A stretch of DNA of 64,000 nucleotides. Source: Sindora glabra (taxonomy: Eukaryota; Streptophyta; Magnoliopsida; Fabales; Fabaceae). Below are positions 1 to 12,439 of this stretch, one piece after another (the first letter of the stretch is position 1; each line of letters starts with the position of its first letter). Position numbers and translations under genes: made by a program. Under the pieces are notes generated by a model. It searched no databases. It saw only the letters and a program-made list of their open reading frames with translations, and was not told the origin of the DNA. Location: assembly GCA_020226215.1 (NCBI GenBank), contig CM035236.1, positions 63,018,268-63,082,267 on the forward strand. Reading direction: 5' to 3'.

Positions 1-1098
1 ATATTATTTGTTGTGTTTTAGTGATGCTTTAAGATTTAGTTGCCCTCAGGATAAATGATTATAATCGTGCTCTATCTGGTGGTGATGTCTCTACCATTAT
101 GCTACTATATCTTTTTAAGACATTGGATATATTATATAATGGAATTAGTCCTATTTATTCCCTAGTTATGTAAATTAGTGGAGAGTCTATAAAACATGAT
201 AATTAATGTAATTTTAATTTAGTTGCTTATCATGCAAGTTATGTATTTTGTCATGCCTATGTATAGCATTAGTTGTAAGTATTGTATATCTGCTACTTTC
301 TTTATCATTAAGTGACATCAGCCTCTAACTTTATCTATGTATTGTTATACATGACTTTAGTTTTTTTTTTTTTAAATAGCTATAATATGGATCCTTTTAA
401 AAAGGTAATTGCTCCCACCTAAAAAACCAAGTGGGATCTTACAAAATTGAAGGGCATTGTCATGGTATAGGTTAAAGGTAAGAAATTAATTATTGAGTTC
501 AATACCAAAAAGTAGGCAAATGGAACAAATAGAGCAATATGTAGTAGTTCATAGTAAAGTTCATCAACCAACAATTATATGAGAAGTTCTTAAAACAAAA
601 GGACGATAAGAATTTCACAGTAAAATTTATACACTCTAGTAGCCAGTTCTACTCAATATCTTATTTATATATCATTTATACTTGTGAATTAATATGTTAT
701 TTTATCAATATGAGTTAAATAGGTCAAACAAGGAGAGGTAAAGAAAGAACATTTCAAGGTAAAATTTATACATTCTAGCAACCAGTCCTACTTATATATC
801 ATTTATATTTATAAATTAATATATCCTTTTATTAATAAAAGTTAAGTAGGTTAAACCAAGAAAGGTGAAGGAAGAACATATGTTTACACAAGTTCTCTCA
901 AGGAGGCTACCAAAAGCTAGAGTAAGAGTTAGTAAGAAAAAAGCATGCAAAAGCTAAAGGCGATGACAATGATGAATCACCTTACATTTATCATGCCAAG
1001 TTATGGAGATAAGGCACAATTAATTGGCAAAGGTAGTACATGACCTAAAAAACTTAAGCGCTATTAGATGCTTGCTATGATGTACCTAAAGAAGAAGT
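1..1098. other. Unassigned AT-rich DNA with no gene
   Basis: No convincing reading frame or domain is visible here. The stretch contains a two-unit tandem repeat, annotated separately, and short polyT and polyA runs. It lies beside the far end of a minus-strand LTR-like repeat and may be its internal region or an older flank. I cannot assign it. Confidence 0.5.
612..881. repeat. Two-unit tandem repeat, period about 139 bp
   Basis: Two diverged direct copies (about 612-750 and 751-881) share the landmarks 'taaaatttatac', 'ctagnanccagt', 'tatatatcattta' and 'agttaantaggt' in the same order. Homologous points lie 139 bases apart. The second copy has a short deletion. No function is apparent. 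Confidence 0.8.
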
Positions 1099-2915
1099 TT
1101 ATCACAAACCAACCATAATTGTGACAAGCATAGAACTTCCAACCTGATTTCCATTAACCTAAACCTCATTCTATATTAACATAATAAAGCATACATGAGA
1201 GGAATAAATAAAAACTTTAGTTAGCAATTAGAAATCAACTTTAAAAAGAGTTAGAGTTTCTTATAATCCATATGAGCTAAGGACAAGCTAACGTGACTAG
1301 ACTTAAAATGAATAAGTCACTGTCCTTTTACCCATTTCACCCATATTCAAAACAAAGCCCACAATATCTATAATAAAGCATTTTATGTTGCCTAAGCTAT
1401 AACATTTATTCCTTTAAGAGCTTAATATTAAGATATTAGTGAAGGCAACTTGATTTAGGAATCTATAAAGATAAATGCATATAAAAGCAAGTTTAAAGCT
1501 TAGTGAGTAAACACTTTAGCATGAATAAATATAAATAATAATTAAAAACTAATCGGCCAAATTTACCTTTCTTCAAACCTAAATGCTTAAACCACTCATT
1601 TCATAACATAATTTTTATTAGTATTAACACATTCAATTATAACTATTCATGTTCAATAGTACCATCATATAATATACATATATCTATAACATAATCACAT
1701 CTTATAATGCATCATAATAATAATAATAATAAAATAAGGAAAGCAAGTAAATCTTATTGTGATTTTCGATCAGCCTTATCCTTCATTAACTTATCTCCTT
1801 TTTCACTTGCTAAAGGTTTAATTGGTGGCTCCTAATGATTAGTTAATCCATTCTTAATGATTCATGTAATTATCATTACCTTCTTACTTGTTAGATTTAT
1901 CCTCATCTTGATATCATTTTATTTAAAATAATCTCATTGCATTTCAATTAGGAATAAGAAAGCAACAATTGACCATTTACTATTAGAAAGGAATCACAAA
2001 GAAAGCCTAGTGCAACAATTGATAATTTCAAGCCTAGTGCAACAATTGACAATTTCAAGCCTAATAGTTAACTATTCTACTAGGTTTTTGCAAAACTTCC
2101 ACCATGAAACTATTATTCATAAGGAATTTCTACCCTTTACAACTTAAGTATTCCACTTTTTACTCCTACCAAATCATCAATACTTTCCAAATGAACCTAG
2201 TTTAAGCCATTCATATCATTAAATTTCACTTTGCACACAATTAAATTGAAGATTTTTTAAAATGAAAGAATTTATCAAATTTTCTTGAAAAACCTAAACT
2301 TTTTGATAATTAAAGTTTGAGCTTGAATATTCATTCATATTGCCTAAAGGAAGATTGGAAGGATTGAATCTATTACTCTTCCATTTTAATCTTCTAAAAT
2401 TTTAAAATTTCTTGATTAGGGTTTTGTTTCCTCTATTAATCTCAAATAAGCTTTATCCCTCATTAAGGGAGGAAAATAACTTAAGATTAATAATAGTTTA
2501 GGAGTTCTTACCTTGGTTGCATAATGATTCTAGCTTAATCATTTACTCTCCTTCCAAGGCTTCATAGAAATTTCCAAGGGTATAAGGAAGAAGAAGCAGA
2601 AAAAGAAAGAAAAAGAAAAAGAGGAGAGTGTTTTTTGGAAAAAAGTGAAAAAAATGAAAGGAAAGGCTAGGTTAGGCCTTTTATAAGCAACAAGGGCACT
2701 TTGGTCATTCTTTAAAAAAAATCTCTGCACTCCCTTATTTATTCCTATCCCATCTTTAAGTTTTAGTTTCTATTTATTTCCTATTTCCTTTATTTTTTTT
2801 AAAAATTCATCCTATAATTTCAAGTTCATTTCAAATCAATTATAATTAGTATATTGTGTTACTTGCTTTACTCAAATTCTCTTATTTCCAAAAAATTTTC
2901 TAGGGTGTAACAAAA
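1099..2915 (-). repeat. Degenerate LTR-like repeat, copy 1 (minus strand)
   Basis: Read on the minus strand, the unit starts at 2915 with TGTTACACCCT. A TATAAAAG box follows at 2685-2678, then a pyrimidine-rich leader (the purine-rich run on plus at 2580-2660) and a consensus splice donor AAG|GTAAG at 2512/2511. The far end near 1099 is a decayed terminus resembling the TGTCATGAC ends of other copies. The same layout recurs in the plus-strand copies at 2935-12438 and 39700-41680. This is consistent with an old gypsy-type LTR carrying its own promoter and leader intron. There are no coding remnants inside. The far boundary is approximate. Confidence 0.55.
2678..2685 (-). promoter_or_regulatory. 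Putative TATA box of LTR-like copy 1
   Basis: The minus strand reads TATAAAAG here, about 170 bases upstream of the splice donor at 2512/2511 and just before a pyrimidine-rich leader. Position and context fit a Pol II core promoter inside an LTR. This is inferred from sequence only. Confidence 0.45.
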
Positions 2916-2934
2916 ACAAGTGGAATGGATAAAT

Positions 2935-3648
2935 TGTAATAATGTAAATTTGAAAAAGGCTAAAATGAAGAGGTTAGAGCTAAAAGAGTGTAAAAAAATA
3001 TAGTATAGTAGAAAGATAAGAAGTTATAAGTGTTTAAAACTAAGTATGTGAATATGCAAGAGTTTTAGGATAAATTCCTAAAATGCCCTTACCTATATAA
3101 CTTAAATCTTTAACCCATTTTTTACATTTCCTCATTTCTCCATTAACTCTAGGCACTTTCATCTTTCTTTCTTCTTCTTTCTCCATCCTCTTTAAGGAAT
3201 CAAGTGAGGAAATCAATAATTTTCTTCAAATTCTCTAACATTCAAGTTAAGAACCTTAAAATCATCCTCTCTTTTAAGCTTATTCTTGATTCTTTTTCTA
3301 AGATTTAAAGAAACAAATTTAAAATCTAAAAGAAAAAATAGACTTTAGCTTCTAGCTATATAATTTTAATTGATTAGGAATCATTTTCTCTCAATTTTAG
3401 CTTCCTTATAACTTCTCCATACTAGGTGAGTAATCATCCTAAGTTAGGTTATTTGATTTGATTGGAATTTAAGGTTTAATGATATTTTTCAATGTTTATG
3501 AAATTTTTGCTATAAATAATGAGATTGGTGATAATTGATGTTGTTGAATGATATAAATGCCATGAATAAAATGATGAATGCATAAAATGGTTATAAGATG
3601 AGTTGTTATGAGTAATAAATGAGTTGCATGCATTAAATGACCATTTAA
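2935..3648 (+). repeat. LTR-like repeat copy 2, left arm (split by CACTA)
   Basis: This is the left part of a plus-strand LTR-like unit that resumes after the CACTA insertion and ends at 12438. It has a start-like TGTAATAATG, a TATATAA box at 3094-3100, a pyrimidine-rich leader (3100-3200) and a strong splice donor AG|GTGAGT at 3425/3426. The sequence around 3062-3093 is similar to minus-strand sequence at about 55420-55450 in another copy, supporting shared family membership. Removing the transposon gives a unit of about 2.2 kb. The exact left edge is uncertain because the adjacent minus-strand copy ends only 19 bases away. Confidence 0.55.
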
Positions 3649-3689
3649 CACTACAAGAAAAAAGCACAACATCGAGGACATGTTTAGCA

Positions 3690-4545
3690 ACCACATTTTG
3701 TCGGTTATCACTAAAAGTATCATCGATGACAATGTTATCAATGATGACCAAAATCGCATTTCTTAGGAGGCCAAAAAAATTAGTGAAAAAATGAAATCTT
3801 TAACAACAATAATTGTTGTTAGTGAAAAAAGTATAAAAAAATAGGAGGGGAATAAAACTCTTAAGTGATGACATTCGTCACCATTGAAAATCTAAACTTT
3901 TAGCGACAATAATCGTTGTCGCTAAAGAGCATCTTGGAAATCAATGAAAATCTTTAGCAACGACTATAGTCATCATTGAAAGTCCAAACTTTTAATGATG
4001 ACTCGTGGTCGATAATGAGCTCTTTAACGGCGACATTAGTCATCACAGAAAGTTCATAGTCATTGCTGAAGAGTTTCTTTCATCTCTATGAAACTTATTA
4101 GTGATGACATGTGTCGTCATTAATGAGCTTCTTCCATTTCCAAGAAACTTATTAGCGATGACATATGTCGTCGCAGAAAAGTGTAAACTTTCTATGTCAA
4201 CACATGTCATTGCTAATGAGCTTTTTCTATTTTCAAGAAACTCATTAGCGACAATACGTGTCATCACAAAAAATTAACACTTTTTTACGATGACATGTGT
4301 CATTGCTAATGAGCTTCTTCCGTTTCTAAGAAACTCTCTAAAGAGTTTCTTCAACTTCTAAGAAGTTTTTCAGTGACGACACGTGTTGTTGCAAAAAAGC
4401 CGTTAGACTTTTAGCAATAACCCTCGTCATTGCTGAAGAGTTTCTTCGATTTCCAAAAGCTTTTCAACGATGACATGTGTCACTGCTGAAAGTTAAACTT
4501 TTTGCAATGACTCTTTAGCGACGATTGAGTTTTTTATTGTTGCTA
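3690..4545. repeat. CACTA left subterminal repeats
   Basis: This is a dense series of imperfect units built on a GACGAC(A/G)(C/T)GTGTCGTC-like palindrome, alternating with short spacers such as 'aatgagcttcttcc' and 'aagaaactcatta'. Units occur in both orientations about every 40-70 bp. In CACTA elements such arrays bind the transposase subunit that recognises the ends; that role here comes from the family. Short open frames crossing the array are artefacts of the repeats. Confidence 0.85.
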
Positions 4546-4556
4546 AAGAATGGCTC

Positions 4557-4564
4557 TATAAATA
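4557..4564 (+). promoter_or_regulatory. TATA box of the CACTA transposase gene
   Basis: TATAAATA lies directly downstream of the last left subterminal repeat. It is followed by a less AT-rich leader (about 4565-4635) ending in a splice-donor-like 'gag|gtcagt'. This would place a start site near 4590 and a leader intron spanning most of the 2.3 kb before the first transposase codon at 6986. It is positional inference, but this is where En/Spm-like promoters normally lie. Confidence 0.6.
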
Positions 4565-4639
4565 ACCCCAGCTTACTTCCATTCTCATTTCGCACAGCGG
4601 TGAAGGAAAGAGAGGTGTGCAAGGGGAATTTGAGGTCAG

Positions 4640-6985
4640 TTAATTTTATAATTTTTTTTCATAATATAGTATATTAATTGTTTATACATATTTTTGATAT
4701 ATTGTAATTTTTTATATTTATAATCTTAGTTTATTAGTTATTGTTGATATTCATCATTGTTTGTGCTAGGTATTTAGAGAATATTTAATCAGTAAATTTT
4801 TGAAATTAAGGTATGTGAATTAAATTTTATAATATTTTATTATAATATATAATTTGTGAGATAAATAGTACTCAATGAATTAATGGTATAATTACTTTTT
4901 TATTAAATAAATCTTGTTTAGTTTTATATGTTATAAATATTAAATGTGTTTATGTAGTTTTATTTTTAGTGTAAAATTTATTAATATAAATTTTGTTGCT
5001 GTTATGTAACCCTTAAATTGTTTATGCATGAATTATTTAGTTAGATTAATGTAAAGTGAAGTTGTTATGATATTTTGTTTACAAATTTTAAAATTTACAA
5101 TGTAGTTTAGGACGACAAAATTATTAGATTCATTAAAGTAATGTGACATAGGAAATTAGGATAATTATGTAAATATATTTTAGAAAATACATAATTCTTA
5201 TAATATATTCTCTAGATGTTTAAAATTTGAAGCCAAATAATTTTATAACTAAGTTTGTTTAGGCTCTTTCTTAATTAAAATTGAAATCAAAATATAACAA
5301 TTCAAATTATATTATTTACACTACACATTTAAAAAAAAGTGGATTGAAAACGAGGCCACATAAAAACCAACCCTTTTCTCATTTATTAGCGTACTCTCTT
5401 CTATGATACGTAATACATTCCTATCTAACATTATGTTTTATCAAAGAATTTGAGCAATTATAGGTGGGTTTGTTTTTAATTTTCAAAAAATAATTTTTTT
5501 AATTTTTAAAAATAAAAAACATTTTTATTGACCTATTTTCAAACTTCATCTTTAAAAAATATTTTTTAAAGCTAAACCTTAAACACAATCAAAATAAATA
5601 ATCGTTAATTACCTTTTGAAATCATTTTTTATGTTCTGAATGTTAATTTTATAATTTAGTGAAATACTTTTTTATTTACAATTTTAACCATCCTCTGATT
5701 TTAATTTTTCTTTATTTCAAAAATAATTTTTGAGAATAAAAAATTTAAAATTTAAAAAAATAATGAAAATAAATAGTTTTTAATTATTTTAGAAAATATA
5801 TGTTATTTATATAATTTTAGTAGCTAAAACTAAAATAACATTATAATAATGTAGAACTTACAAAATTAACATTAAATGTATGATAAAATATTTCTGCATG
5901 TAAGATATAGTAATCTTGCAATCTTTCAAATATTAATTTAGTGATATTTACCCTAAAATTTCTTAAAATTTAACAAAAATTTACTTTGGAAAATAAAAAT
6001 ATAAAATGTTATAATGATGAAAAATATTTTATTTATTTAATGTTAACCCTAAAAAAATTTAAAAACAATGGTCACCTTTGAAAAAATATTTTGTTTATTT
6101 TATGTTAAATATAAAATTTTAAAAATATTTTGTTTATTCTTAAATGTTATTTTTTAATTATAAATAAGGTGACATATTATTCTTCTTGAAAAATATATAT
6201 AATATTTTTTACAAAAAGACTTTATGACAAAATAACCAAAATGATCATATATTAATAGAAATTTAAAAAGTTTAAACGTTTGAAAATTCATCAACACTCA
6301 TAAAATATACACCTCATCAAATGAGTTGAATTGTGCATTTTGTGAATACAATAGAGTATGTTACAAAGTTGAATTCCTAATTCAAAATTATTAAACATAA
6401 CAATTTATGTAGATATTTAACACATTCAACAATGCAAATAATAAGACACTTGAATTACAGTACTCATGAAATGTCATAATGTAAGTTTAAAGTTATTGTA
6501 AACATATTTTTACAATAATTTTAAATATTTTTATAATAATTTTAAATAGAATTGCATTTACATTTGCATTGTAAGCTTAGATTCGTTCAAGGGTTAGTTA
6601 ATATCTATTCATCAATTAACCCTTAAATTGTCCTAAAAAATTAGATAATTTGGGATATGTCTTATAATTATTATTAATAATTTATCCGGCTCTTCTTTGA
6701 TATTATAAAATTTTTTTAGCATCCTAAATGTTCTCCAAGTATGAACTATATCGACGTATAATTTGCACACTTGGAGAACTATAGAGAGATGCTGTTGAAA
6801 TTTCTTCATATAAGAAATGATAAGCATAGATAAATTAATAAAATTATAACTATAAAAATATCTCAAATGGGCTAGGACTATAACTTTTAGAATTGGAGTT
6901 ATATGGAGAATTTAAGGCATATACTAAATATTGATCATGGCATTTTATTTCATAAGAAATTATTTTCTTCCTGTTTAATGGTATA
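4640..6985 (+). other. CACTA leader intron candidate, AT-rich, no gene
   Basis: Very AT-rich DNA lies between the putative promoter and leader and the first transposase exon. No domain or coding frame is visible on either strand. It begins with a donor-like 'gaggtcagt' near 4634. Short minus-strand frames at the right end look like chance. Confidence 0.45.
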
Positions 6986-9900
6986 ATGTCTATAGATAAA
7001 AGTTGGATACATTTACGAAATTGCTTATTTAATGAGTATTGGAGTGGTGTAGTAGCGTTTGTTGAAAGAGCAAAAAAATTTATTGATGAAAGGGGTTTGG
7101 TAAAATGCCCATGTAAAAAGTGTTTGAATTTATTGTTTCAAATACTTGGAATGTTGGCGACACATATTATAGATAATGAATTTCATCTAGTATACATAAA
7201 TTAGGTACATGATGGTGAAATAGATGTTTTGACTTCTAGGGGATGAAAAGGTATCTCTTAATGATAAAGATAAGATGGTGGATATCATACACGATTTTAT
7301 CGGCTCTCATGTACCTGAAGAAATAGTTTGTAACGAAGTGGAAGAGAATAAGGATGTAGCTAAGAGGGACATTAGATCAAATTATAGTGGTTATGATGAC
7401 CTATTTACACAAGTGGGAATAGAATTATATTCAGGATGCACATTATTTTCAGCCTTGAATTTTCTAATAAAACTCATGCACTTGAAGGTACTACATAAGT
7501 GGATAAATAAGTCATATAATGCTCTCTTGAAATGGTTGAAAGAGGTGTTTTTGAAAGATAATAAATTGCCTGAATCATATTATGGTGGAAAGAAATGGCT
7601 CAACAAGTTATGGTTGGGGTATAAGTCAATCCATGTGTGTAAGTATGACTGTGCACTTTTTTAGAAAGAACATGTTTCAAATGATAATTGTCCAATTCAT
7701 AAGGAGAGCCGATGGATAGATAAAATTATAAAAGGAAAAAAGGTACCTCAAAAAGTGGTTCGATATTTTCCATTGACTCCTCAGTTAAAGCAATTGTATA
7801 GGTGAAGGTATATTGTAAAGGATATGATATGGCATCATACTGGAAAGTTAACAAAAGAAGGGGTAATGCAACATCCAATTGATGGAGAAGCTTGGCAAGA
7901 ATTCAATAGAAGGTATCCTGATTTTCTCGTCTACCCACGAAACATTAAGCTGGGTTTAAGTACAGATGGATTTAATCATTTTAGTGATAAGAACTTGTCC
8001 TATAGCATGTGGCCAGTGGTGATAACTACCTATAACTTGCCACCATGGATATGCATGAATTAATTATTTTTCATATTGACCCTGTAATCCCAGGGCCATA
8101 TTCACGAGCAAGAATCTTGATGTCTTCTTATAATCGGTTGTAAAAGAGTTAAGGCATCTTTAGGAGAGAGGAGTTGAGACTTAAGATATGAATACAAATG
8201 AAATGCTTCACCTGTAGACAGCTTTATTGTAGACTGTAAATGATTTTTCCCCTCAAAGCAGTCCTCTGGGTGGAGTGGACAAGAATATAAAGCATGTCCT
8301 ACATATAATGATGATACTCCATCAATTCGAGTTAGAAAAAAAATAGCCTACGTTGGTCATCATTATTGGCTTCTAAGGAGTCACATATGAAAAAATATGA
8401 AGGAATTCAATGGGAGACTGGAAAGGAGAGCCCCTCTTCAGCCTCTTACCAATGAAATTATCATGGACTAATTGGGTAAAGTGGCACAGAGACTTCTTAG
8501 AAAACATGCTCAGTATAGAGGTATAAAGTGAAAGAAGGGTGCTAATGAACTTAATTAGAGTAAAAGAAGCATATTTCTTAACCTTCCGTATTAGCCGATA
8601 ATGAACTTGAGGCATAACATTGATGTCATGCATGTTAAGAAGAATGTATGTGACAATATTCTAGGTACATTATTCGATGTGGAGCATAAAACAAAAGATA
8701 TGGACAATGTAAAATAAGATTTGGTAGATATAAAGATAAGGCCAAACTTGCATCTGTATGAAGAGAGAGGCTAACTTTTTAAATCATATGCTGCATATAT
8801 GCTCAATCAGGAAGAATAAAGACAATTTTGCCAGTATATAAAGAATGTGAAATTTCCTTATGGGTTTATTGGAAGTCTAAAAAAGAATATCATTAATCGA
8901 GATATGAAGCTAAAAAGGTTGAAATCACATGATTATCATGTTATTATGCATAGATTGTTAGGTCCCTCAGTTCGAACATTTTTCCTGAAGGAACTATCAT
9001 ACCCAATTATTAAGTTATACAACTTTTTCAACTAAATGTGTGCTAGAACTTTAACAAGAGAGATGTCTTGCAAGTTAAGTAAGACATTGTTATCATCTTA
9101 TGCAAGCTTGAAAGGATATGCCCTCTAGCATTTTTTGACATAATAGTTCACTTGATGATGCATTTGCTTAATGAAGCATTGCAGGGCGGTGTTGTTCATT
9201 ATGGATGGATGTACCTATATGAGAGGTACATAAAGAAGTTAAAGGATTATTTCCAGAATCATGCTCAACTTGACGATTCAATTCCAGAAGGATATGATAT
9301 TGATGAGGCGTTAACATTTTATTCTATGTACTTGGAAGGAATGGAAACTAGATTCAATCGACTTGACCAAAATCAAGATGTAGCACCTTGTTAAACAAAA
9401 AAGGCATTGTCAATGTTCCGATCTCAATGTCAACTAGTAGGAAAGAAAATTATTTCTCACTTTGATAGGAAGGATCGAGATATTACCGTATTGTACATTT
9501 TGAATAATTGTATTAAGATAAAAAAATGTGTCCAGTAAGTTTTTATAGTCATTTGTACTTTTCTCCCAATTAATTATAACGGACTAAAATACTTATGTTC
9601 TATAGCAAGCATTGATGAGAACTCGAATGAAGTGGTACTGAAAATATTAATAACTTACAAAGAATAAAATTTATTGCATGGTTCTACTCTAAGGTAAAGG
9701 TTTATTCTTCTCAGATGTATTATACCAATCATGTATATTGTTCCTTATTCAAACTTTTTCTCTAATTTAATTCTTTGTGTAAATGCTACTTTCGTAGATG
9801 TACTATTTATATAAGAACAGTTCAAAGGAAGCCATCGAAGAGCTATTATCATTAGTTTCTGGTCCCAATTTTACTACTATGATATACTTAGTGTATATTA

Positions 9901-10588
9901 TAAATGAATTGTGCTTTGTAGTTAAAACTTGTGATAAGAAGCACAAAACATAGAACAGTGGCATTTCCATTCTGAGTACTGATGGTAACATGTTTTATGA
10001 TGTACTGGAGGAGATCATAGAGTTGACTTATTTAAATAAGTACAGTGTAACTTTATTCAAATGTAAATGGTATGACACTAATCCTACAAAAAAGAAACTT
10101 TGCATTAACAAGAATATCATAAGCATTTCTATCAATGGGCAATGGTACAAAGACAACCCTTACATACTTGCTACTTAAGCAAAACAAGTCTTTTACATCA
10201 AGGCTTTTCTTGATAGGCCAAATTGGAGGGTCGTTCATAATATGGCGCATCGGACATATAAGATCTACCTGATGATGAAGATAGTGCACAACATTTATCA
10301 TTTCTATAGGAAAGTAACTCCTTCAATTTCAACCTCACAGTTGGTCTTAGGGATTTTCATTTAGTAAATTTGAGGGATTAGAGAAATGATCCTTCAATCA
10401 TTTCATCTTTCGGGAATATTGGATTTATAGCAAATGAAGAGGATATTTTCATTGATGATGAAGGTAGTTTCGAAGATGAGACAATAGAAGATTATATGGA
10501 TGAGGGGCTTCTATAGTCGGATAATGATAGAGAAACTGATGACCACAAGGATGAGTTTTTTAGGTTCAGCAATACTAATTCAAATTAG
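6986..10588 (+). pseudogene. TNP2-type CACTA transposase gene, broken
   Basis: Domains appear in canonical order. A transposase-associated domain with 'DKSWIHLRN' and a 'CPCKKC' cluster lies at 6989-7150. A linker remnant follows at 7275-7664. A TNP2/transposase_21 block starts near 7824 ('IWHHTGKLTKEG', 'LGLSTDGFN', 'WPVVITTYNLPPW'), with later pieces at 8060-9035 ('NVMHVKKNVC', 'LKSHDYHVIMHRLLG'). DUF4218-like sequence is at 9150-9394, ending 'MYLEGMETRFNR'. DUF4216-like sequence is at about 9990-10310, with 'FKCKWYDT' and 'WRVVHN'. An acidic tail (10387-10585) ends at a stop at 10588. Plausible GT-AG introns lie at 9535-9605 and 9694-9797. At least six stops or frameshifts make it non-functional. 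In intact relatives the product cuts and joins the CACTA ends in the nucleus. Confidence 0.9.
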
Positions 10589-10724
10589 GGAAACAACATT
10601 TTTTTACATTACAACTCATAATTATGTAAAAGTAAGAATTATATGAATATAATAGGTTGTATCATGTTGTCATTTGAATTAGCTGTATACTTTTCTTTTA
10701 AATACTTATACAATGTATATTATC

Positions 10725-10992
10725 TACAATGACTTTTGTACTTTTAATGATGATAAATATCATTGTTAAAAGTTAAAATTAAAAAATTTTTAATTTTGAA
10801 AATATTTTCTATAATGATTTTGTTGTTGGAGAAATTTTGACCTTTACAATGACATTTTGTCATCGGTGTTGGTGACTTTACTTATGAACTTGTACCGATG
10901 ACATTTTCTACAATAACTTTTGTATTTAGCAATGATCGAATATGCTATGCCAACAACTTTTATCATCGCTAAAAGCTTTTTTTACTGTAGTG
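10725..10992. repeat. CACTA right subterminal repeats and right TIR
   Basis: Units such as 'caatgacattttgtcatcg' and 'caacgacttttatcatcgct'-like sequences relate to the left array but are fewer and more decayed. The run ends in the right terminal inverted repeat, AAAAAAAGTG-like on the opposite strand, finishing TAGTG at 10988-10992. The right array is about a third the length of the left. Confidence 0.75.
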
Positions 10993-12438
10993 TGAATAGT
11001 GTTTTCAAATATGGAATTGCTAAAAATTTAACCAGTAGTTAACTTTAACCCAAAGAGTAGCTCTTAAAGGTCCTATAGTAGACAATATAGTTGACTACCA
11101 CCAAATAAAATTTACCTCTTGATAACTATACTTAACTATAAAGTTAATTATGGCTTGGATGCTTGCTTTTTGGCAAAATATAGTTAAGTATACAATTGAC
11201 TTTTAAGCTATAACTTTACCTCTAGATAATTATAGTTAACTTCATAGTTAATTATGACCTACTTCTCAACAAACCTATAGTCAACTATAGTTGCATGTTT
11301 ATAACTTATAGTTGAGTATATAATCAACTATACTAAAGGAATTGGCTTTCAAATATCTAGTAGTCAAGTATGCAATTGACTATAGCCCCCCTTTTATAGA
11401 AATGAGTTCTTACATGAATATTTAGGATAGATATGAGCCCATTAGATATAATAAACATGTTTAAGTATATGAGTGAGAGTAGATGAGCAAATTCATTTAT
11501 ATTATCTACCAAGAAGAGAAATTCATATTGTTTGATGATAATTAAATTAGATATAAATATTGCATGTTTTATGAATGAGATTGAAATTAATTAAGGAAGA
11601 ATTACATGATACTATTGAATTGAGAAAGAAATACTTGAGCATTAAAGAAGTGATTAAAGGAAATATTGTGTTCTATCAATTAGTATTAGTTTCTGAAGGG
11701 ATAAGACAAACTCTAAAGGGACAAGGCTACAATCTATGAAAGAATAAGGATAACTTAGGAAGTATAAAGAGGTTAGATTACTATTTAAGTATGAGAAATT
11801 ACTTATGCATGTTATTATGTTATTAATTGAGAAATGAATGATACTATTGCAATGATATGTGTAATAAAGGCTTGTGTGCCCTTAACACTTTATCTAGAAC
11901 TTAAATATGATAATATCCTATTTGAATTATAATTGTGAGATGTAGGAACAAGGGAAGTAACCTTTAAATAGTAAGGATTGCTCTATATCCTTACCCTTTA
12001 TTTCATTATATCAGGGTGATTTACTTACTAAGCCTAAAGTTACTTTTTCGTGTTTCCTTGTGCAGATTCGCAAATTAATCTCCCACCACCATTTCTCTAA
12101 AGTTAAAGGCACCATAATACTTTATAAATTAGTTTAGCAATACTAGATATTTTGATTAATTAGTTTTAAAAGACTTTATTTTATATAAGCATGAAGAAGT
12201 AAAGGATACATGACTTATATTTTTTAGAGTAAGTTAAATTAGCTTATCCTTATCATAGAGAAAAAATAAACATGTATAACTCTTTCTTATATGTAAATTC
12301 TTTTGATAAATGAGATATGCTTATTTAAATGTTATAATTGAACATATGATTAATAGTTTAATCAAGTGAAAAATGAAAGGCTAGTGGAAAATAGAGAATG
12401 GATTTCATGTCAATCATGATCTAGGTTAAGTCATGACA
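10993..12438 (+). repeat. LTR-like repeat copy 2, right arm
   Basis: This continues the unit cut by the CACTA element and ends in GTCATGACA (12430-12438). It holds the TTGACTATA-rich block, a landmark stretch at 11690-11770 ('aagggataagacaaa', 'aagggacaaggctaca', 'gaaagaataagg') shared with copy 3 (about 40880-40935) and, on minus, with 54120-54170, and a 'tgtttccttgtgcag' acceptor-like site at 12050-12065. The ending is palindromic with LTR starts, so orientation rests on the donor site and the promoter in the left arm. Confidence 0.55.
11075..11390. repeat. Cluster of TAGTTGACTA-type dyads
   Basis: Repeated short motifs around 'agttgactata', 'atagtcaactatag' and 'tatagttaactt' occur on both strands, every 20-40 bp. 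Many include the TTGAC core of plant WRKY-binding W-boxes. Similar blocks lie at about 40310-40460, 44290-44520 and 54470-54840, in other LTR-like copies. A binding role is inference. Confidence 0.6.
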
Positions 12439-12439
12439 A

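Larger units (their letters stand above)
3649..10992 (+). mobile_element. CACTA (En/Spm-type) DNA transposon, decayed autonomous lineage
   Basis: The left end is CACTACAAGAAAAAAGC and the right end, read on minus, is CACTACAGTAAAAAAAGC: classic CACTA terminal inverted repeats. The flanking trinucleotides are TAA (3646-3648) and TGA (10993-10995), which fits a 3-bp target duplication with one later change. Inside, in order, are about 850 bp of palindromic subterminal repeats, a TATA-type promoter, a long AT-rich leader or intron, a broken TNP2-type transposase gene and a shorter right subterminal region. It lies inside an LTR-like repeat, so it is younger than its host. Stops and frameshifts mean it cannot encode its own transposase. 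Confidence 0.9.

Noticed and set aside
4043..4267. 74-codon minus-strand frame
   Set aside because: It runs through the CACTA subterminal repeats, and its peptide is simply the translated repeat unit.
8373..8633. 86-codon minus-strand frame
   Set aside because: It is antisense to the TNP2 transposase remnant, whose domains read on plus.
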